From contig JAJVIK010000021.1 of NCBI GenBank assembly GCA_022072055.1, positions 1 to 64,000 on the forward strand: a stretch of 64,000 nt of DNA, written 5' to 3'. Below, in pieces: positions 9,576 through 18,380 of this stretch. Source of the DNA: a bacterium. Lineage in GTDB: Bacteria > Hinthialibacterota > Hinthialibacteria > OLB16. The notes under the pieces were generated by a model, which saw only the letters and a list, made by a program, of their open reading frames with translations, made no database searches and had not been told where the DNA came from. Made by a program: the position numbers and the translations under genes. Positions within the stretch are counted from its first letter, which is position 1; each line of letters begins with the position of its first letter.

Positions 9576-10372
9576 GACACTCCATACCCATCCACAACCG
9601 GTCCATCAATGCAAGAGCGGATGAAGTCCCCGTCGGGAGTTTCGTAGACACAACCCAGGCAGGCTCCGAGACCACAGCCCATTTGAACCTCGAGCGATGC
9701 CTCCACCGGAACCTTCCGCTCGCTCCCGAGCCGGAAGGCCTTGCGCATCATCACCCAGGGCCCGCAAGTGAAGATCTTGGCGTACCTCCGCTCCTCAAGG
9801 AGTCGCTCGGCGACCTCGGTGCAGAATCCGTGATGGCCGGAGCTGCCGTCATCGGTGGAGACATGAATCCGAATTTCATTCTCCCGTCCACTTAAAAAGT
9901 CCAAGGACTGAATTTCCCCGGCTGTCGCGACACCGTAGCAGAAATCCACAAGCGCGCCGGGTTCCGCTTCGAGGGCGGCGGCGACCAAAGGGGCGACCCC
10001 CACGCCGCCACCGACCATCAGCACGGATTCCCCGGAGCGCACCGGCGAGTATGCGGTCCCCAGGGGTCCCAAGGCATCCAAACAATCCCCCGGGCGCGCG
10101 CGATGGAGGAGTTCCGTGCCGATTCCGACCTCGCGGATCAGCAGCGTGGCGACCCCATCGCGGTAGGATTGGAGGCTGATCGGCCTGCGCAGAAGGGGAT
10201 AATCCTCCTTCGTGGGGCGAAGATGGAGGAACTGGCCGGGCTTCGGACGGAAGGTCTCCGGAAAACCCTCCAACTCAAGGAGGTATAACCTTCGCGCCAA
10301 ATCCACGACCTTGCGAACCTTGGGCTGGAGGAGCTGGGCCTCCGATTGGCGGGTCCGCTGGTGGACAGCCAT
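9560..10372 (-). CDS. pyrK: Dihydroorotate dehydrogenase electron-transfer subunit
   Basis: FAD and [2Fe-2S] subunit that moves electrons from PyrD to NAD+. It is 270 residues long. The N-terminal FAD-binding barrel includes RRPISLQSY (about residue 60). The NAD-binding half contains LMVGGGVGVAPLVAAAL (about residue 120). The C-terminal cluster ligands are the four Cys in MGCGLGACLGCVYETPDGDFIRSC (Cys spacing C-x4-C-x2-C-x12-C). The start codon overlaps the stop of the upstream nucleotide-sugar dehydrogenase by one base (TGATG), so all three genes form one transcript. Confidence 0.95.
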   Translation of the reverse strand: MAVHQRTRQSEAQLLQPKVRKVVDLARRLYLLELEGFPETFRPKPGQFLHLRPTKEDYPLLRRPISLQSYRDGVATLLIREVGIGTELLHRARPGDCLDALGPLGTAYSPVRSGESVLMVGGGVGVAPLVAAALEAEPGALVDFCYGVATAGEIQSLDFLSGRENEIRIHVSTDDGSSGHHGFCTEVAERLLEERRYAKIFTCGPWVMMRKAFRLGSERKVPVEASLEVQMGCGLGACLGCVYETPDGDFIRSCIDGPVVDGYGVSWENH

Positions 10373-11697
10373 CAGGACCTCACGACCCGAGCCTTGGGCT
10401 TCTTGACCTTGGCCATGGCGTTGCGGGTGTCGATCACAAGGCGCGCCTCTTTTCCGACCAGGTCGTAAGAGACATTGCGGTGGTCGGTCACGATCAAAAC
10501 CGCATCGGCCTTTCGGAGCATCTGCTCGCTGAGAGGAACCGATTTCATCCCGAGGTCGCCTTTGCGACCGGCGGGGTACACGGGAACATAGGGGTCGTGA
10601 TAGGAGACTTCGGCCCCGAGCTCACGAAGCTTGCGAATGATCTCCAGGGCCGGAGACTCACGGACATCATCCACATCGCGCTTGTAGGCCACTCCAAGGA
10701 CCAGAACCTTCGAGCCGGAGAGCGACTTGCGCTCCTCGTTCAGGGCATGGATGACCTTATTGATCACATAGTCCGGCATGCCGGTGTTGATCTCGCCGGC
10801 CAGTTCGATGAAACGGGTGTTGAAACCATACTCGCGCGCTTTCCAGGTGAGGTAAAAGGGGTCGATGGGGATACAGTGTCCCCCAAGCCCCGGTCCCGGA
10901 TAGAACGCATTGAAACCAAAGGGTTTGGTCCTTGCGGCCTCGATCACCTCCCAGATGTTGATGTCCATCGCCTCGGTGACCATCTTGAGCTCGTTGACCA
11001 GGGCGATGTTGACCGAGCGATAGATGTTCTCGAGGAGCTTGGACATCTCCGCCACGCGCGGACTCGAAACAGTGATGACTTGCCGGTAAACGCGACCGTA
11101 GAAAGCGGCCACGGCCTCCCTGCACGCGGGCGTCTGCCCCCCGATCACCTTGGGGATGTCACGCCCGGAGAAATCGGTGTTGTTGGGGTCCTCTCGCTCC
11201 GGGGAATAGGCCAGGAAAAAGTCCTTGCCGACCCTAAGCCCGGAAGACTCAAGGATCGGGAGCACCAGCTCATCGGTGGTTCCCGGATAGGTGGTGCTCT
11301 CCAGGATGATCAGCTGCCCTCGACGGAGATGCCTTGAAATCACTTGCGCCGTTTGCTCGACATACTGAAGGTCCGGCTCCCGGTGCTCGTTTAGTGGCGT
11401 GGGAACACAGATGCTGATCGAATCCGCCTCCGGCAGCCGGCTGAAATCGGTGGTCGCCTCGAAACCCTTCCGGGCGGCTTGCTTGATCTGTTCCCCCGGA
11501 ATGTAATTGATGTAGCTCTGGTGCTTGGCGAGCTTGCGGGTCTTCCTTTCGTCCACATCGAATCCGAGGGAACGGAACCCCGATTCGCTGAAGAGCATTG
11601 CGAGAGGCAATCCGACATACCCCAAACCGACCACTCCCCCCACGAATTCCCCGGACTCCAACTTCTTCAAAAACGCACTCTTAGCGGCTTCCGCCAT
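10372..11697 (-). CDS. Nucleotide-sugar dehydrogenase, UDP-N-acetylglucosamine 6-dehydrogenase type
   Basis: Oxidises a UDP-hexose or UDP-N-acetylhexosamine at C6 with two NAD+, supplying uronic acids for envelope polysaccharide. The 441 residues start with a Rossmann motif GVVGLGYVGLPLA (about residue 19). The family segment ICVPTPLNEHREPDL and the catalytic Cys in GPGLGGHCIPIDPFYL (about residue 264) follow. The C-terminal nucleotide-binding domain contains VLGVAYKRDVDDVRESPA. The sequence resembles the WbpA/WecC branch more than the UDP-glucose branch, but the substrate cannot be fixed from sequence alone. It is the first gene of a unit with pyrK and pyrD, with an AGGGAA ribosome-binding site. 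No other envelope-sugar genes are next to it. Confidence 0.88.
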   Translation of the reverse strand: MAEAAKSAFLKKLESGEFVGGVVGLGYVGLPLAMLFSESGFRSLGFDVDERKTRKLAKHQSYINYIPGEQIKQAARKGFEATTDFSRLPEADSISICVPTPLNEHREPDLQYVEQTAQVISRHLRRGQLIILESTTYPGTTDELVLPILESSGLRVGKDFFLAYSPEREDPNNTDFSGRDIPKVIGGQTPACREAVAAFYGRVYRQVITVSSPRVAEMSKLLENIYRSVNIALVNELKMVTEAMDINIWEVIEAARTKPFGFNAFYPGPGLGGHCIPIDPFYLTWKAREYGFNTRFIELAGEINTGMPDYVINKVIHALNEERKSLSGSKVLVLGVAYKRDVDDVRESPALEIIRKLRELGAEVSYHDPYVPVYPAGRKGDLGMKSVPLSEQMLRKADAVLIVTDHRNVSYDLVGKEARLVIDTRNAMAKVKKPKARVVRS

Positions 11698-11765
11698 CGG
11701 TTCCCTACCTTCACAGTCATTCAGATTTCAACAGGCAGTCGAAACTTGGGAGACACCAAAATCGG

Positions 11766-11824
11766 AAAAATAAGGGCGCTTTCGGGGAAAGGGAAGGGGT
11801 TCGCCTTCGGGCGGGAAAGAGCCC
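11766..11824 (-). terminator. Intrinsic-type terminator after the oligogalacturonate-lyase-like gene
   Basis: On the minus strand GGGCTCTTTC (11824-11815) pairs with GAAAGCGCCC (11783-11774) with one mismatch, and is followed at once by TTATTTTT. The long loop contains its own CGCC-CGAA-GGCG hairpin. It sits 18 bases after the stop codon of the gene ending at 11842 and before the nucleotide-sugar dehydrogenase start at 11697, so it separates two same-strand units. Confidence 0.6.
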
Positions 11825-11841
11825 AAGCCCCGGAGACCACT

Positions 11842-13194
11842 CTACCCTTCCTTGCCAGCCCCCCCGGCCTTCACCGATTCACGAAACTCCTCCGTGATGT
11901 GGGCCACATAGATGTGCGGGACATGCCGGCGGTCCGAGCGGAAGACTCCGATCCGGCCATCCTGGCTCAGCGCGGGGTGCGGGTGGCCGAAGTGGAAGTG
12001 GTCCTGTGTCGCCTCGGCGAAGCACAGCGCCTTGAAACGGGCGCTGGGGACATGGACCAATTGAAGCCCTTCATCAGGATTGTTGGTGTCGGCCAGAATC
12101 CACTCGCCGTCATAGGAGGCCCCGGAGTGCCAGAAGTAGGGCCCCTCCACCAGTTTCCGAGGCTCCCTGTTTTCCTCCGCCAGCCAGATGCAGGTGTGGG
12201 GACGTTTCCCGCAGCCTTGGAGGACCGTTTCCCTTCCGAGGAGAGTCATGTGAGCGAACATCGCGGGGCAGACAAAGCGCGCGTCCCCACCCTTTTCGTC
12301 GGTGCTCCAAAGGCCGAGCTCCTCACCCTGGTTCACAATGATCCGTGTCCCATCCGGCCCGGCGGCGGTTCCCCAAAGGACCTCGCCGCGTTGGACTAGA
12401 AGGCGCGGCTCCTTTTGGAAGCACCCCATCAGGTGACCTTGGGTCTCCACCCACTCCACCTGGCCGGTGCTCAAGATCACGCGCGCCGCGCCCGGAACCG
12501 GGCTGAGATGAGCGAGGAAAAGGTCCCCATTTGAGGCAAACGCGGCGCGATTGAAACCACCCTCCGGACAGACTTTGCTCAGGTCCAAGAGGTCTTCGGT
12601 CTTTCCGGTCTCGACCTCCACCGCGCAGAGGACACGGTTCCAGACCACGTAGATGGTCTTCCCATCCAGCGCCAGGATCGCGGTCGGGCATCCGTAGTAC
12701 CCATCCTTGGAGGCTTCCTCGGTTCGCTTGGTCAGTTGAATCAGGCCCAAGCCATCCGTGTCGCAGCGAAAGAGATCCCAGGGGGCTTCTCGCGAGGCAT
12801 AGCGCTGCCCGAAAAAGACGACACGCTGGTTGTCCGGAGTGACACTGGGCCAGTCATAGAGGAAGTGCGCGTGAGGCAGGGGGTAGCTGGTGAGCTGGAT
12901 GACCTTGATCCCGGTCTTCGGATCGATCCGTTGATCGCGTTCACTTCCCAGATTCTTGTTGGGGGCGACATGGGGCGCCTTGGCCTGGGACCCGGGTGAG
13001 GCTGGGACCTGTCCGGTTTCGGAGGCGGTCTTGCCGGACTCCGCGCCGGCGGGCGTTCCACTCGCGAGCGCCCCAGCGGCGGCCACCGCCGAGGCGGAGA
13101 GGAACCCTCGCCTGTTCAAGGCGAGACTCCCCGCGCGCTTGTTCAAGCTCGGCGCTTCTCCCTTAGTCCGATCATCCTTTGGTTCCCGGTTCAC
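11842..13194 (-). CDS. Tat-exported oligogalacturonate-lyase-like beta-propeller protein
   Basis: A 450-residue protein with a twin-arginine signal (LNRRGFLSASAVAAAGALASG, residues about 27-47), so export in folded form is likely. The rest is a TolB/WD40-like propeller. DPKTGIKVIQLTSYPLPH near its start, several DG/SxDxG blade motifs and a late GHPHPALSQDGR segment resemble the oligogalacturonate lyase family (PL22), where a His-x-His pair binds metal. That enzyme cleaves unsaturated pectin fragments. Known pectinolytic versions are usually cytoplasmic, so the Tat signal is unusual. The start follows a DUF1080 gene by 30 bases and belongs to the permease-DUF1080-propeller unit. Substrate is not certain. 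Confidence 0.65.
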   Translation of the reverse strand: MNREPKDDRTKGEAPSLNKRAGSLALNRRGFLSASAVAAAGALASGTPAGAESGKTASETGQVPASPGSQAKAPHVAPNKNLGSERDQRIDPKTGIKVIQLTSYPLPHAHFLYDWPSVTPDNQRVVFFGQRYASREAPWDLFRCDTDGLGLIQLTKRTEEASKDGYYGCPTAILALDGKTIYVVWNRVLCAVEVETGKTEDLLDLSKVCPEGGFNRAAFASNGDLFLAHLSPVPGAARVILSTGQVEWVETQGHLMGCFQKEPRLLVQRGEVLWGTAAGPDGTRIIVNQGEELGLWSTDEKGGDARFVCPAMFAHMTLLGRETVLQGCGKRPHTCIWLAEENREPRKLVEGPYFWHSGASYDGEWILADTNNPDEGLQLVHVPSARFKALCFAEATQDHFHFGHPHPALSQDGRIGVFRSDRRHVPHIYVAHITEEFRESVKAGGAGKEG

Positions 13195-13224
13195 CGATCG
13201 CCTCCGCGCGTTGGAATGAAACCT

Positions 13225-14781
13225 TCAGTTCAGTTCTTGAACCCAGATGTTGCGATACCACACCGGGTCGCCATGGTCCTGCAATTGCAGCCCGCGCGGT
13301 TCGTTGTCATTGAGAGTGGTCCCTCCGGGGGTCCTCTCCGGCAATTCAAAGTTGTCGTGGATGCGGACCCCGTTGTGGTCGACCGTGATCCGGGCGTTCT
13401 CAACGAGCGCGCCTTTGGAACTGAATTTGGGGGCGTGATATTCAATGTCGTAGGTCTGCCACTGGAGCGGGGGGGCGCACATGTTCACGCGCGGATTCGC
13501 CACTGTGTAAAGCCCGCCGCACTCATTGTCCAGCCCCTCAAGTCCATAACTGTCGAGGATCTGAATCTCGTATCGCTCCTGGACATAGACCCCACTGTTG
13601 GCGCGCGCCTGTTCGCGGGCCTCGGGCATGAACGGGAGGCGAAACTCGAGGTGAATCCGGTGGTCGCGGAACTTCTTCTTGGACAGAATACTCCCTTGCC
13701 GGACCTCCATGACACCGGGCTCGAGGATCAACCAGCGACAAGGCTCGGAGGTCTTGTCCGCGAGGTCCAAGGGTTTCCAGTCCGCTTCTCCCCCTTTTTC
13801 AGGGGCGAAGGCGGCTTCAAACAGGTCGGACCCACCCTTTCCCTCCACCAAGTAGGGACCACTGGCTTGCCATTGGAAGACAAAGCCCTCCGTGTCCGAC
13901 AGGGGAACCCCCTCGCTGTTCCCCGGTTTCCCAGTGGAGTCAAAATCATTTGTGAACCGGATGTCCCCCATCACCTCGCCATCCGGCCGATGAACCTCCG
14001 CCACCGCGCCCCACCCCCCGGAGATCTGCACAATCTTGAGGAGAAGGTCGTTCCATCCGGCTTTGAGATGCACCTTCACCTTGTCGTCTCCGGGTTCGGT
14101 TCCGCGCGTGGTCATGAACGCATGGACCTGGGTTCCGTTCAGCCAGGCCTTGATCCCATCATCGCTGCCCAACCAGAGCGCCGCTTCGCGGTCTTCAGGC
14201 GACCAAAGCAGCGTGCGCAGATAAGCCAGGCGATCGTTGCCGCCATAGACCCTCCCGAAGTTGACCGTTCGCGGATCCCCCTTGGTGTGTTCCCACTCGT
14301 CGGTGTGGGTTCCGTCGAAGAGAATCACCGCGTCCTCGGGCGGCTTCGCGCCGAGTGTCGGGGAGAGTCGTTCCACATGGGCCATCTTGAAGCTGCCGGG
14401 GGTCTTCCCGGTAAAGCTCCCCGTGAAGGCGTTGTCCGAGATCTCCGCGCGCCAAGCGGTCCCTTCCAGCGCTCCCATTTCTCCCTTCCCCTCAAACACG
14501 ACCTTCCCTTCCGCGAGTTTCCCCGCGAGAACCGCCAGAACCGGCTCGCGAGTGTCGAAACGCGAGAGGATGTTGGCCTGGTAGGCGCCGCCTCCCAGGG
14601 CGATCACTTGGGCGCACAAGCTGGAACCCTTGGCCCCTTGCCAATCACCCATGTAGGAGTCCGAGGCGCGCTGGAGCGGGCTTCCCTGCTCCAGGGGCAG
14701 TCCCGCTGCAAGCGAGACGGGTGAAGCGATGGCGAAAACGAGCATGAACGCGGAGCAAATGGTGAATCGGTGTGGTATCAC
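13225..14781 (-). CDS. DUF1080 (3-keto-disaccharide hydrolase-like) secreted protein
   Basis: Chosen start is the GTG at 14781, preceded by AGGGAAGGGA and followed by a signal peptide (FMLVFAIASPVSLAAG); length 518. Further upstream in-frame codons would overlap the permease gene. After a roughly 110-residue N-terminal module, residues about 170-260 look like a PA14/galactose-binding-type domain (DDGIKAWLNGTQVHAF). The C-terminal 220 residues are a DUF1080 concanavalin-like fold (SGVYVQERYEIQILDSYGLE, LQLQDHGDPVWYRNIWVQEL). DUF1080 proteins act on 3-keto-glycosides or serve as carbohydrate-binding enzymes outside the cytoplasm. It is the middle gene of a three-gene minus-strand unit (gaps 32 and 29 bases). 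Confidence 0.8.
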   Translation of the reverse strand: MIPHRFTICSAFMLVFAIASPVSLAAGLPLEQGSPLQRASDSYMGDWQGAKGSSLCAQVIALGGGAYQANILSRFDTREPVLAVLAGKLAEGKVVFEGKGEMGALEGTAWRAEISDNAFTGSFTGKTPGSFKMAHVERLSPTLGAKPPEDAVILFDGTHTDEWEHTKGDPRTVNFGRVYGGNDRLAYLRTLLWSPEDREAALWLGSDDGIKAWLNGTQVHAFMTTRGTEPGDDKVKVHLKAGWNDLLLKIVQISGGWGAVAEVHRPDGEVMGDIRFTNDFDSTGKPGNSEGVPLSDTEGFVFQWQASGPYLVEGKGGSDLFEAAFAPEKGGEADWKPLDLADKTSEPCRWLILEPGVMEVRQGSILSKKKFRDHRIHLEFRLPFMPEAREQARANSGVYVQERYEIQILDSYGLEGLDNECGGLYTVANPRVNMCAPPLQWQTYDIEYHAPKFSSKGALVENARITVDHNGVRIHDNFELPERTPGGTTLNDNEPRGLQLQDHGDPVWYRNIWVQELN

Positions 14782-14813
14782 GGTCCCTTCCCTTCCCTGA
14801 AATCTTGAATGGT

Positions 14814-16388
14814 TTACTCCAAGGGTCCGTCGGACTCCTGTGGATGCTTGTTCAGCCAGGCGCCGAAGCACGTGAAAAGGACGGCCACCAGGAGGTATGC
14901 GACCGTGAACTGGGGCGCGGTCCACAACCCAAAGTGATTGGCCACGAAACCGTTGAGCATCCGGTGGGAATGGATCAACCCCACCGCCGAAAGAACCGCG
15001 GCGGTGAGCATCCAGATCGCGGCCGCGAAAAAGGTTCTCTCAATCAGCGCGACCGCCGCCGCAGCCCAGATCATGCAGCTCAGGATAAACCCTTGATTGA
15101 GGGCGATCAAACCCAAGACATGCATCCCGCCGGCCTCGAAGGCGGGGATCATCTCCCCCAGGGTTTTTCCGGCCACGTTCAGCGTGTTTCCGATCACCAG
15201 ATATCCCCAGGCGGCCACGGCGGGAAACAGGCCGATGGCCACCGCGGGGGCGTGCTCGCGGGGAGTGGACTGAAAGGCCTGCGCGGTGATGATGATTCCA
15301 ATCCAGAGCACCACCGCGACCCCAGCCTCGATGGGAACGAGCGCCAGGACCAGCGGCATGGCTCCAAGGAAGCAGATCAGGCTGATGAAGACCGCGTTGT
15401 AGATCGAATAGCCCGCGCGCGCGCCCATGCGCTTCCAGCCGGGATGTCCGATGTAGATGGTGGTTGGAAAGCAGCTCCCATAGGCCGCCGCGAGCAGGGT
15501 TCCGATCCCATTCACCGCGAGCGAGGAGCGCGCGGAGTAGGAATCGCCCGCCGCCTCGGCGCTTTCGATGTTTTGAAGCGACCCGACCACGTTGAAGAGG
15601 CCCATCGGGAGGATCACGCTGAAGTAGCTCCACCCCTCCGCGAAGGCTTCGCGCCAGCTCCCAACCGAGAGGTCGGGCATGTGGGGGCTGAGTTGGGCCG
15701 CCGCCGGGCCAATCTTGGCGGAGTCCATGATCGGCTGCCCAAACCAGCCCGAGAGCCACGCCAACAAGGTTCCCGCGAGAACCGCGAGCAGACCGCCGGG
15801 AATCCCGAGCGGGTAGCGCAGGCCGGTCAGATATTGGAGGAGCAGGATCCCCAGAGGGACAAACGCGATCAGGGGACGCTCGAAGATCTGCAGCGCGAAC
15901 TCCATCGAAATGAAGGTGACCGCGATCCCGGCCAGGGTGGAGAGCAGGGCCGCGCGTGGGGTGCGCTTGCGAATCCATTCCGCCACGAATGCGCCGGCAA
16001 ACTCGATGGTTCCACTCCCCAGGCAGGCGATCAACCCGACCTTCCAGGCGAACTCGGCATCACCCGTGGCGCGAAAGACCGGGGCGATGACCAGGAAGAT
16101 ATAGGCAAAGACGCTCGGGGTGTTGATGCCGTAAGGGAGCGCCGTGACATCCGTCCGACCCGTGCGAAGCATCAGTTGACGAGCCTGCCAGGCGTAGAAG
16201 AGGTTCCCGACTACAATCGAAATCGCCGCCCCCGGGAGGATGCGCCCAAAGACCAGTTCGCGGGGCATTCCGCAAACCGAGGTGCACAGACCGACAATCA
16301 CAATCAACTGGACCAGGTTATCAACCGCCAGGCCGAAGAATCCATCGAGATCGTGGGGAACAAACCATTTGGGAGCGCGCGAGGGCAT
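14814..16388 (-). CDS. NCS2-like (AzgA-type) membrane permease
   Basis: A 524-residue polytopic inner-membrane protein with about 12-14 hydrophobic segments. Family traits include the early [14 protein letters not shown] helix, the [15 protein letters not shown] motif (about residue 85) and the half-helix region [17 protein letters not shown] (about residue 275). Together these resemble the AzgA side of the nucleobase/xanthine-uracil permease family, which imports by proton symport. The start at MPSRAPKWF is chosen because it gives the expected N-terminus; no clear Shine-Dalgarno sequence precedes it. It heads the unit with the DUF1080 and lyase-like genes, so the cargo could be a sugar-acid or nucleobase; the link is only by position. 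Confidence 0.8.
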   Translation of the reverse strand: MPSRAPKWFVPHDLDGFFGLAVDNLVQLIVIVGLCTSVCGMPRELVFGRILPGAAISIVVGNLFYAWQARQLMLRTGRTDVTALPYGINTPSVFAYIFLVIAPVFRATGDAEFAWKVGLIACLGSGTIEFAGAFVAEWIRKRTPRAALLSTLAGIAVTFISMEFALQIFERPLIAFVPLGILLLQYLTGLRYPLGIPGGLLAVLAGTLLAWLSGWFGQPIMDSAKIGPAAAQLSPHMPDLSVGSWREAFAEGWSYFSVILPMGLFNVVGSLQNIESAEAAGDSYSARSSLAVNGIGTLLAAAYGSCFPTTIYIGHPGWKRMGARAGYSIYNAVFISLICFLGAMPLVLALVPIEAGVAVVLWIGIIITAQAFQSTPREHAPAVAIGLFPAVAAWGYLVIGNTLNVAGKTLGEMIPAFEAGGMHVLGLIALNQGFILSCMIWAAAAVALIERTFFAAAIWMLTAAVLSAVGLIHSHRMLNGFVANHFGLWTAPQFTVAYLLVAVLFTCFGAWLNKHPQESDGPLE

Positions 16389-16465
16389 GACAGGGAGGAA
16401 GGATAGCGGTCCGCCTGGCGCGAGGGGAGTGGTGGGGAAAACCTCTTGGGACAGGAGGGCGATTC

Positions 16466-18232
16466 GTGGTACGGTCCCGCTGCCGCCGTATGGGAACCGC
16501 ACATCCATCCTCCGAGCTTGCCGTCTGGGGCCACTTCAAACGACTGAACGAAGCGGAACCGTTCCTGGCGATCCGACTGGCTCTCATCCAGGGCGCCATG
16601 GCGTTCGGTTTGTTTTGGGTCGGCGAGCCGCGTGGTCAGGTTCCGGAAGAGTTTGTCGAATTCCCGGCGAGTTTTCTCGGGTTATTCGACGAAGCAAGTG
16701 TGATCTTTCTCGGGTACCCCCTGCGCGAGGTGGTTTGGAGCGGGGAGTGGTGGCGCCTGATCGCGGGCGTGGCGCTCCCCCCCAGTCTGGGGTGGTTCGC
16801 CTTCTCTCTGATCGCCTTTCTTCCTTTCGCCAAGGTCCTGGAGGAGCGTCTTTCGCGGATCCATGCCCTTGCGGTGTATTTACTGGGGGGGGGTATCACT
16901 CTCACCTTCGATTTCCTGACCTCTCCAACCCCGACCGCCGGAGGGTTGGGTATGGTTTTCGCGGCTGGGGGCGCTGTGGTCGCGATTCGGATGAGCGATT
17001 CCAGGGAGAAAGGAGTGGAGCCCACCTCGATTCCGACCAGCGCCTGGATGAGCCTCCTGCTCCTCGGCGGACTCGCCTGGATCAGCACCGAGGGTGCGGT
17101 GCTTTTGGCCCAGTCCTCGATCTACTCAGGCATGACGGAAATCAGCCCCACTCCCCTCGCCCTTGCCCTCGCGGGGGTCACCGGATTCGCCATGACCCTG
17201 CCGCTTCACTCCATATCCGAGCGCCGCATGGGTGAGGATGAGGAGGATCCCCACGGGGAGGAGATCCCAGTTTCAAGGGGGGGCGGTTGGAAGTTGGCTC
17301 TGCCCGCCGCCTGGATGGTTCTTTTGGTCGGATATGGCGGGTATGAGTGGAGGAGGGCGACCCGCGTGGACTGGACTCTCTGGCGCATTGAACCCCAGCT
17401 TCGCCGGGGGGATGCAGACGCTTTCCGGATCGCGGAGGGGCTCCTCACCCTCAAACCGGAGGATGCATTCCTTCAGAAGCGGATCGCGGTGGCCCATGCC
17501 GAAACCGGAAGCTATCCCCAGGCTCGCGACCTTCTGGAGAACCTTTCCCGCGCGACGGAGGCCAAGAAGGGCAATAAGACCCACCTTCGCGCGGAGGCGC
17601 TCCGCAGGCTCCGGGCCTTTCGTCTCAATCGACGCGACTCGAAAACCTTATTGCCCTGGAGACACTCGGGTTTCTCCTCCAATTACGACACGGACAGTCT
17701 TCGCCTGCTGTGGGACCGTGGGCATGTGGCCCGGCTTCAAGGGGCCAGCGATGAACTGGCGACCGTGAGAACCAAACTGATGGCCGCTGTCGAGCAATTC
17801 GCGCCCGCGAGCAATCGGGTCTCCAAAGAGCTTTCCAATGAGGCAAGGTGGCGCGAGGCGATGGTCCTGAATCACCGGGCCTATGTTCGCGCGGAACTTG
17901 GGGGAGATGTGCGCCAAGCCTCGAAGGAGGCCACGATTGCGGTTTCCCTATCCCCCACGGCGGAGAATCTCGACACGCTCGGGTGGGTGTTGGTGAAGCT
18001 GAACCGCCCGGAGAATGCGGTTCCCCTTCTGGAGCGGGCGCTGCTTTTTGAGGATCCCGATTCGGCGGGTACGATCCACTACCACCTGGGGCGCGCGCTT
18101 GGGCTTTTGGGGGAGGAGGAGGGCTCCCGGAAGCATTTCGGATCCGCGCTTTCCTTCGACCTCGAATGGTGGGAGGAGCTCGACATCGCCGCGAGATGCC
18201 CCTCCTGCCTCGAAGTCGAATCTTCGCTGTAG
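16466..18232 (+). CDS. Rhomboid-fold pseudoprotease fused to TPR repeats
   Basis: Starts at a GTG with AGGAGG 7 bases upstream (588 residues). Residues about 25-250 are hydrophobic and follow rhomboid order: WSGEWWRLIAGVALP (the GxWWRLxT region), KVLEERLSRIHALAVYLLGGG, then TAGGLGMVFAAGGAVVAI. In active rhomboids this last motif is GxSG; here the Ser position is Leu161. The later helix that should carry the catalytic His (SPTPLALALAGVTGFAMTL) has none. A further helix near 275-290 leads into a soluble C-terminal half (about 300-585) with TPR-like helix pairs. It is therefore probably a membrane scaffold, not a protease. It is divergent from the permease (77-base gap) and precedes rpoN. Confidence 0.75.
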   Translation: MVRSRCRRMGTAHPSSELAVWGHFKRLNEAEPFLAIRLALIQGAMAFGLFWVGEPRGQVPEEFVEFPASFLGLFDEASVIFLGYPLREVVWSGEWWRLIAGVALPPSLGWFAFSLIAFLPFAKVLEERLSRIHALAVYLLGGGITLTFDFLTSPTPTAGGLGMVFAAGGAVVAIRMSDSREKGVEPTSIPTSAWMSLLLLGGLAWISTEGAVLLAQSSIYSGMTEISPTPLALALAGVTGFAMTLPLHSISERRMGEDEEDPHGEEIPVSRGGGWKLALPAAWMVLLVGYGGYEWRRATRVDWTLWRIEPQLRRGDADAFRIAEGLLTLKPEDAFLQKRIAVAHAETGSYPQARDLLENLSRATEAKKGNKTHLRAEALRRLRAFRLNRRDSKTLLPWRHSGFSSNYDTDSLRLLWDRGHVARLQGASDELATVRTKLMAAVEQFAPASNRVSKELSNEARWREAMVLNHRAYVRAELGGDVRQASKEATIAVSLSPTAENLDTLGWVLVKLNRPENAVPLLERALLFEDPDSAGTIHYHLGRALGLLGEEEGSRKHFGSALSFDLEWWEELDIAARCPSCLEVESSL

Positions 18233-18277
18233 GTTGACCTAGCCACATCCACCTTTGTTCCAGATGAAACTTTTCCC

Positions 18278-18308
18278 TTGACGTCCACGCTGGCTTCGCG
18301 TGTATAAT
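18278..18308 (+). promoter_or_regulatory. Probable sigma-70-type promoter of rpoN
   Basis: TTGACG (18278-18283) and a perfect TATAAT (18303-18308) are separated by 19 bases, somewhat longer than ideal. They lie in the 148-base gap before rpoN and give a leader of about 65 bases. The leader contains small inverted repeats (TTGC-ATGA-GCAA at 18326-18337, and GCGATT pairing with AATCGC at 18342-18347). Confidence 0.55.
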
Positions 18309-18380
18309 CAACTTGGGCATGGCGATTGCATGAGCAAGCGAAATCGCACGTTTGCAAATTAGATCAAGAAGGGTCGGATC

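Noticed and set aside
14772-16406. Long plus-strand open frame opposite the permease
   Set aside because: Its translation is Arg/Gly/Asp-rich and has no domain; the minus strand encodes an evident membrane permease.
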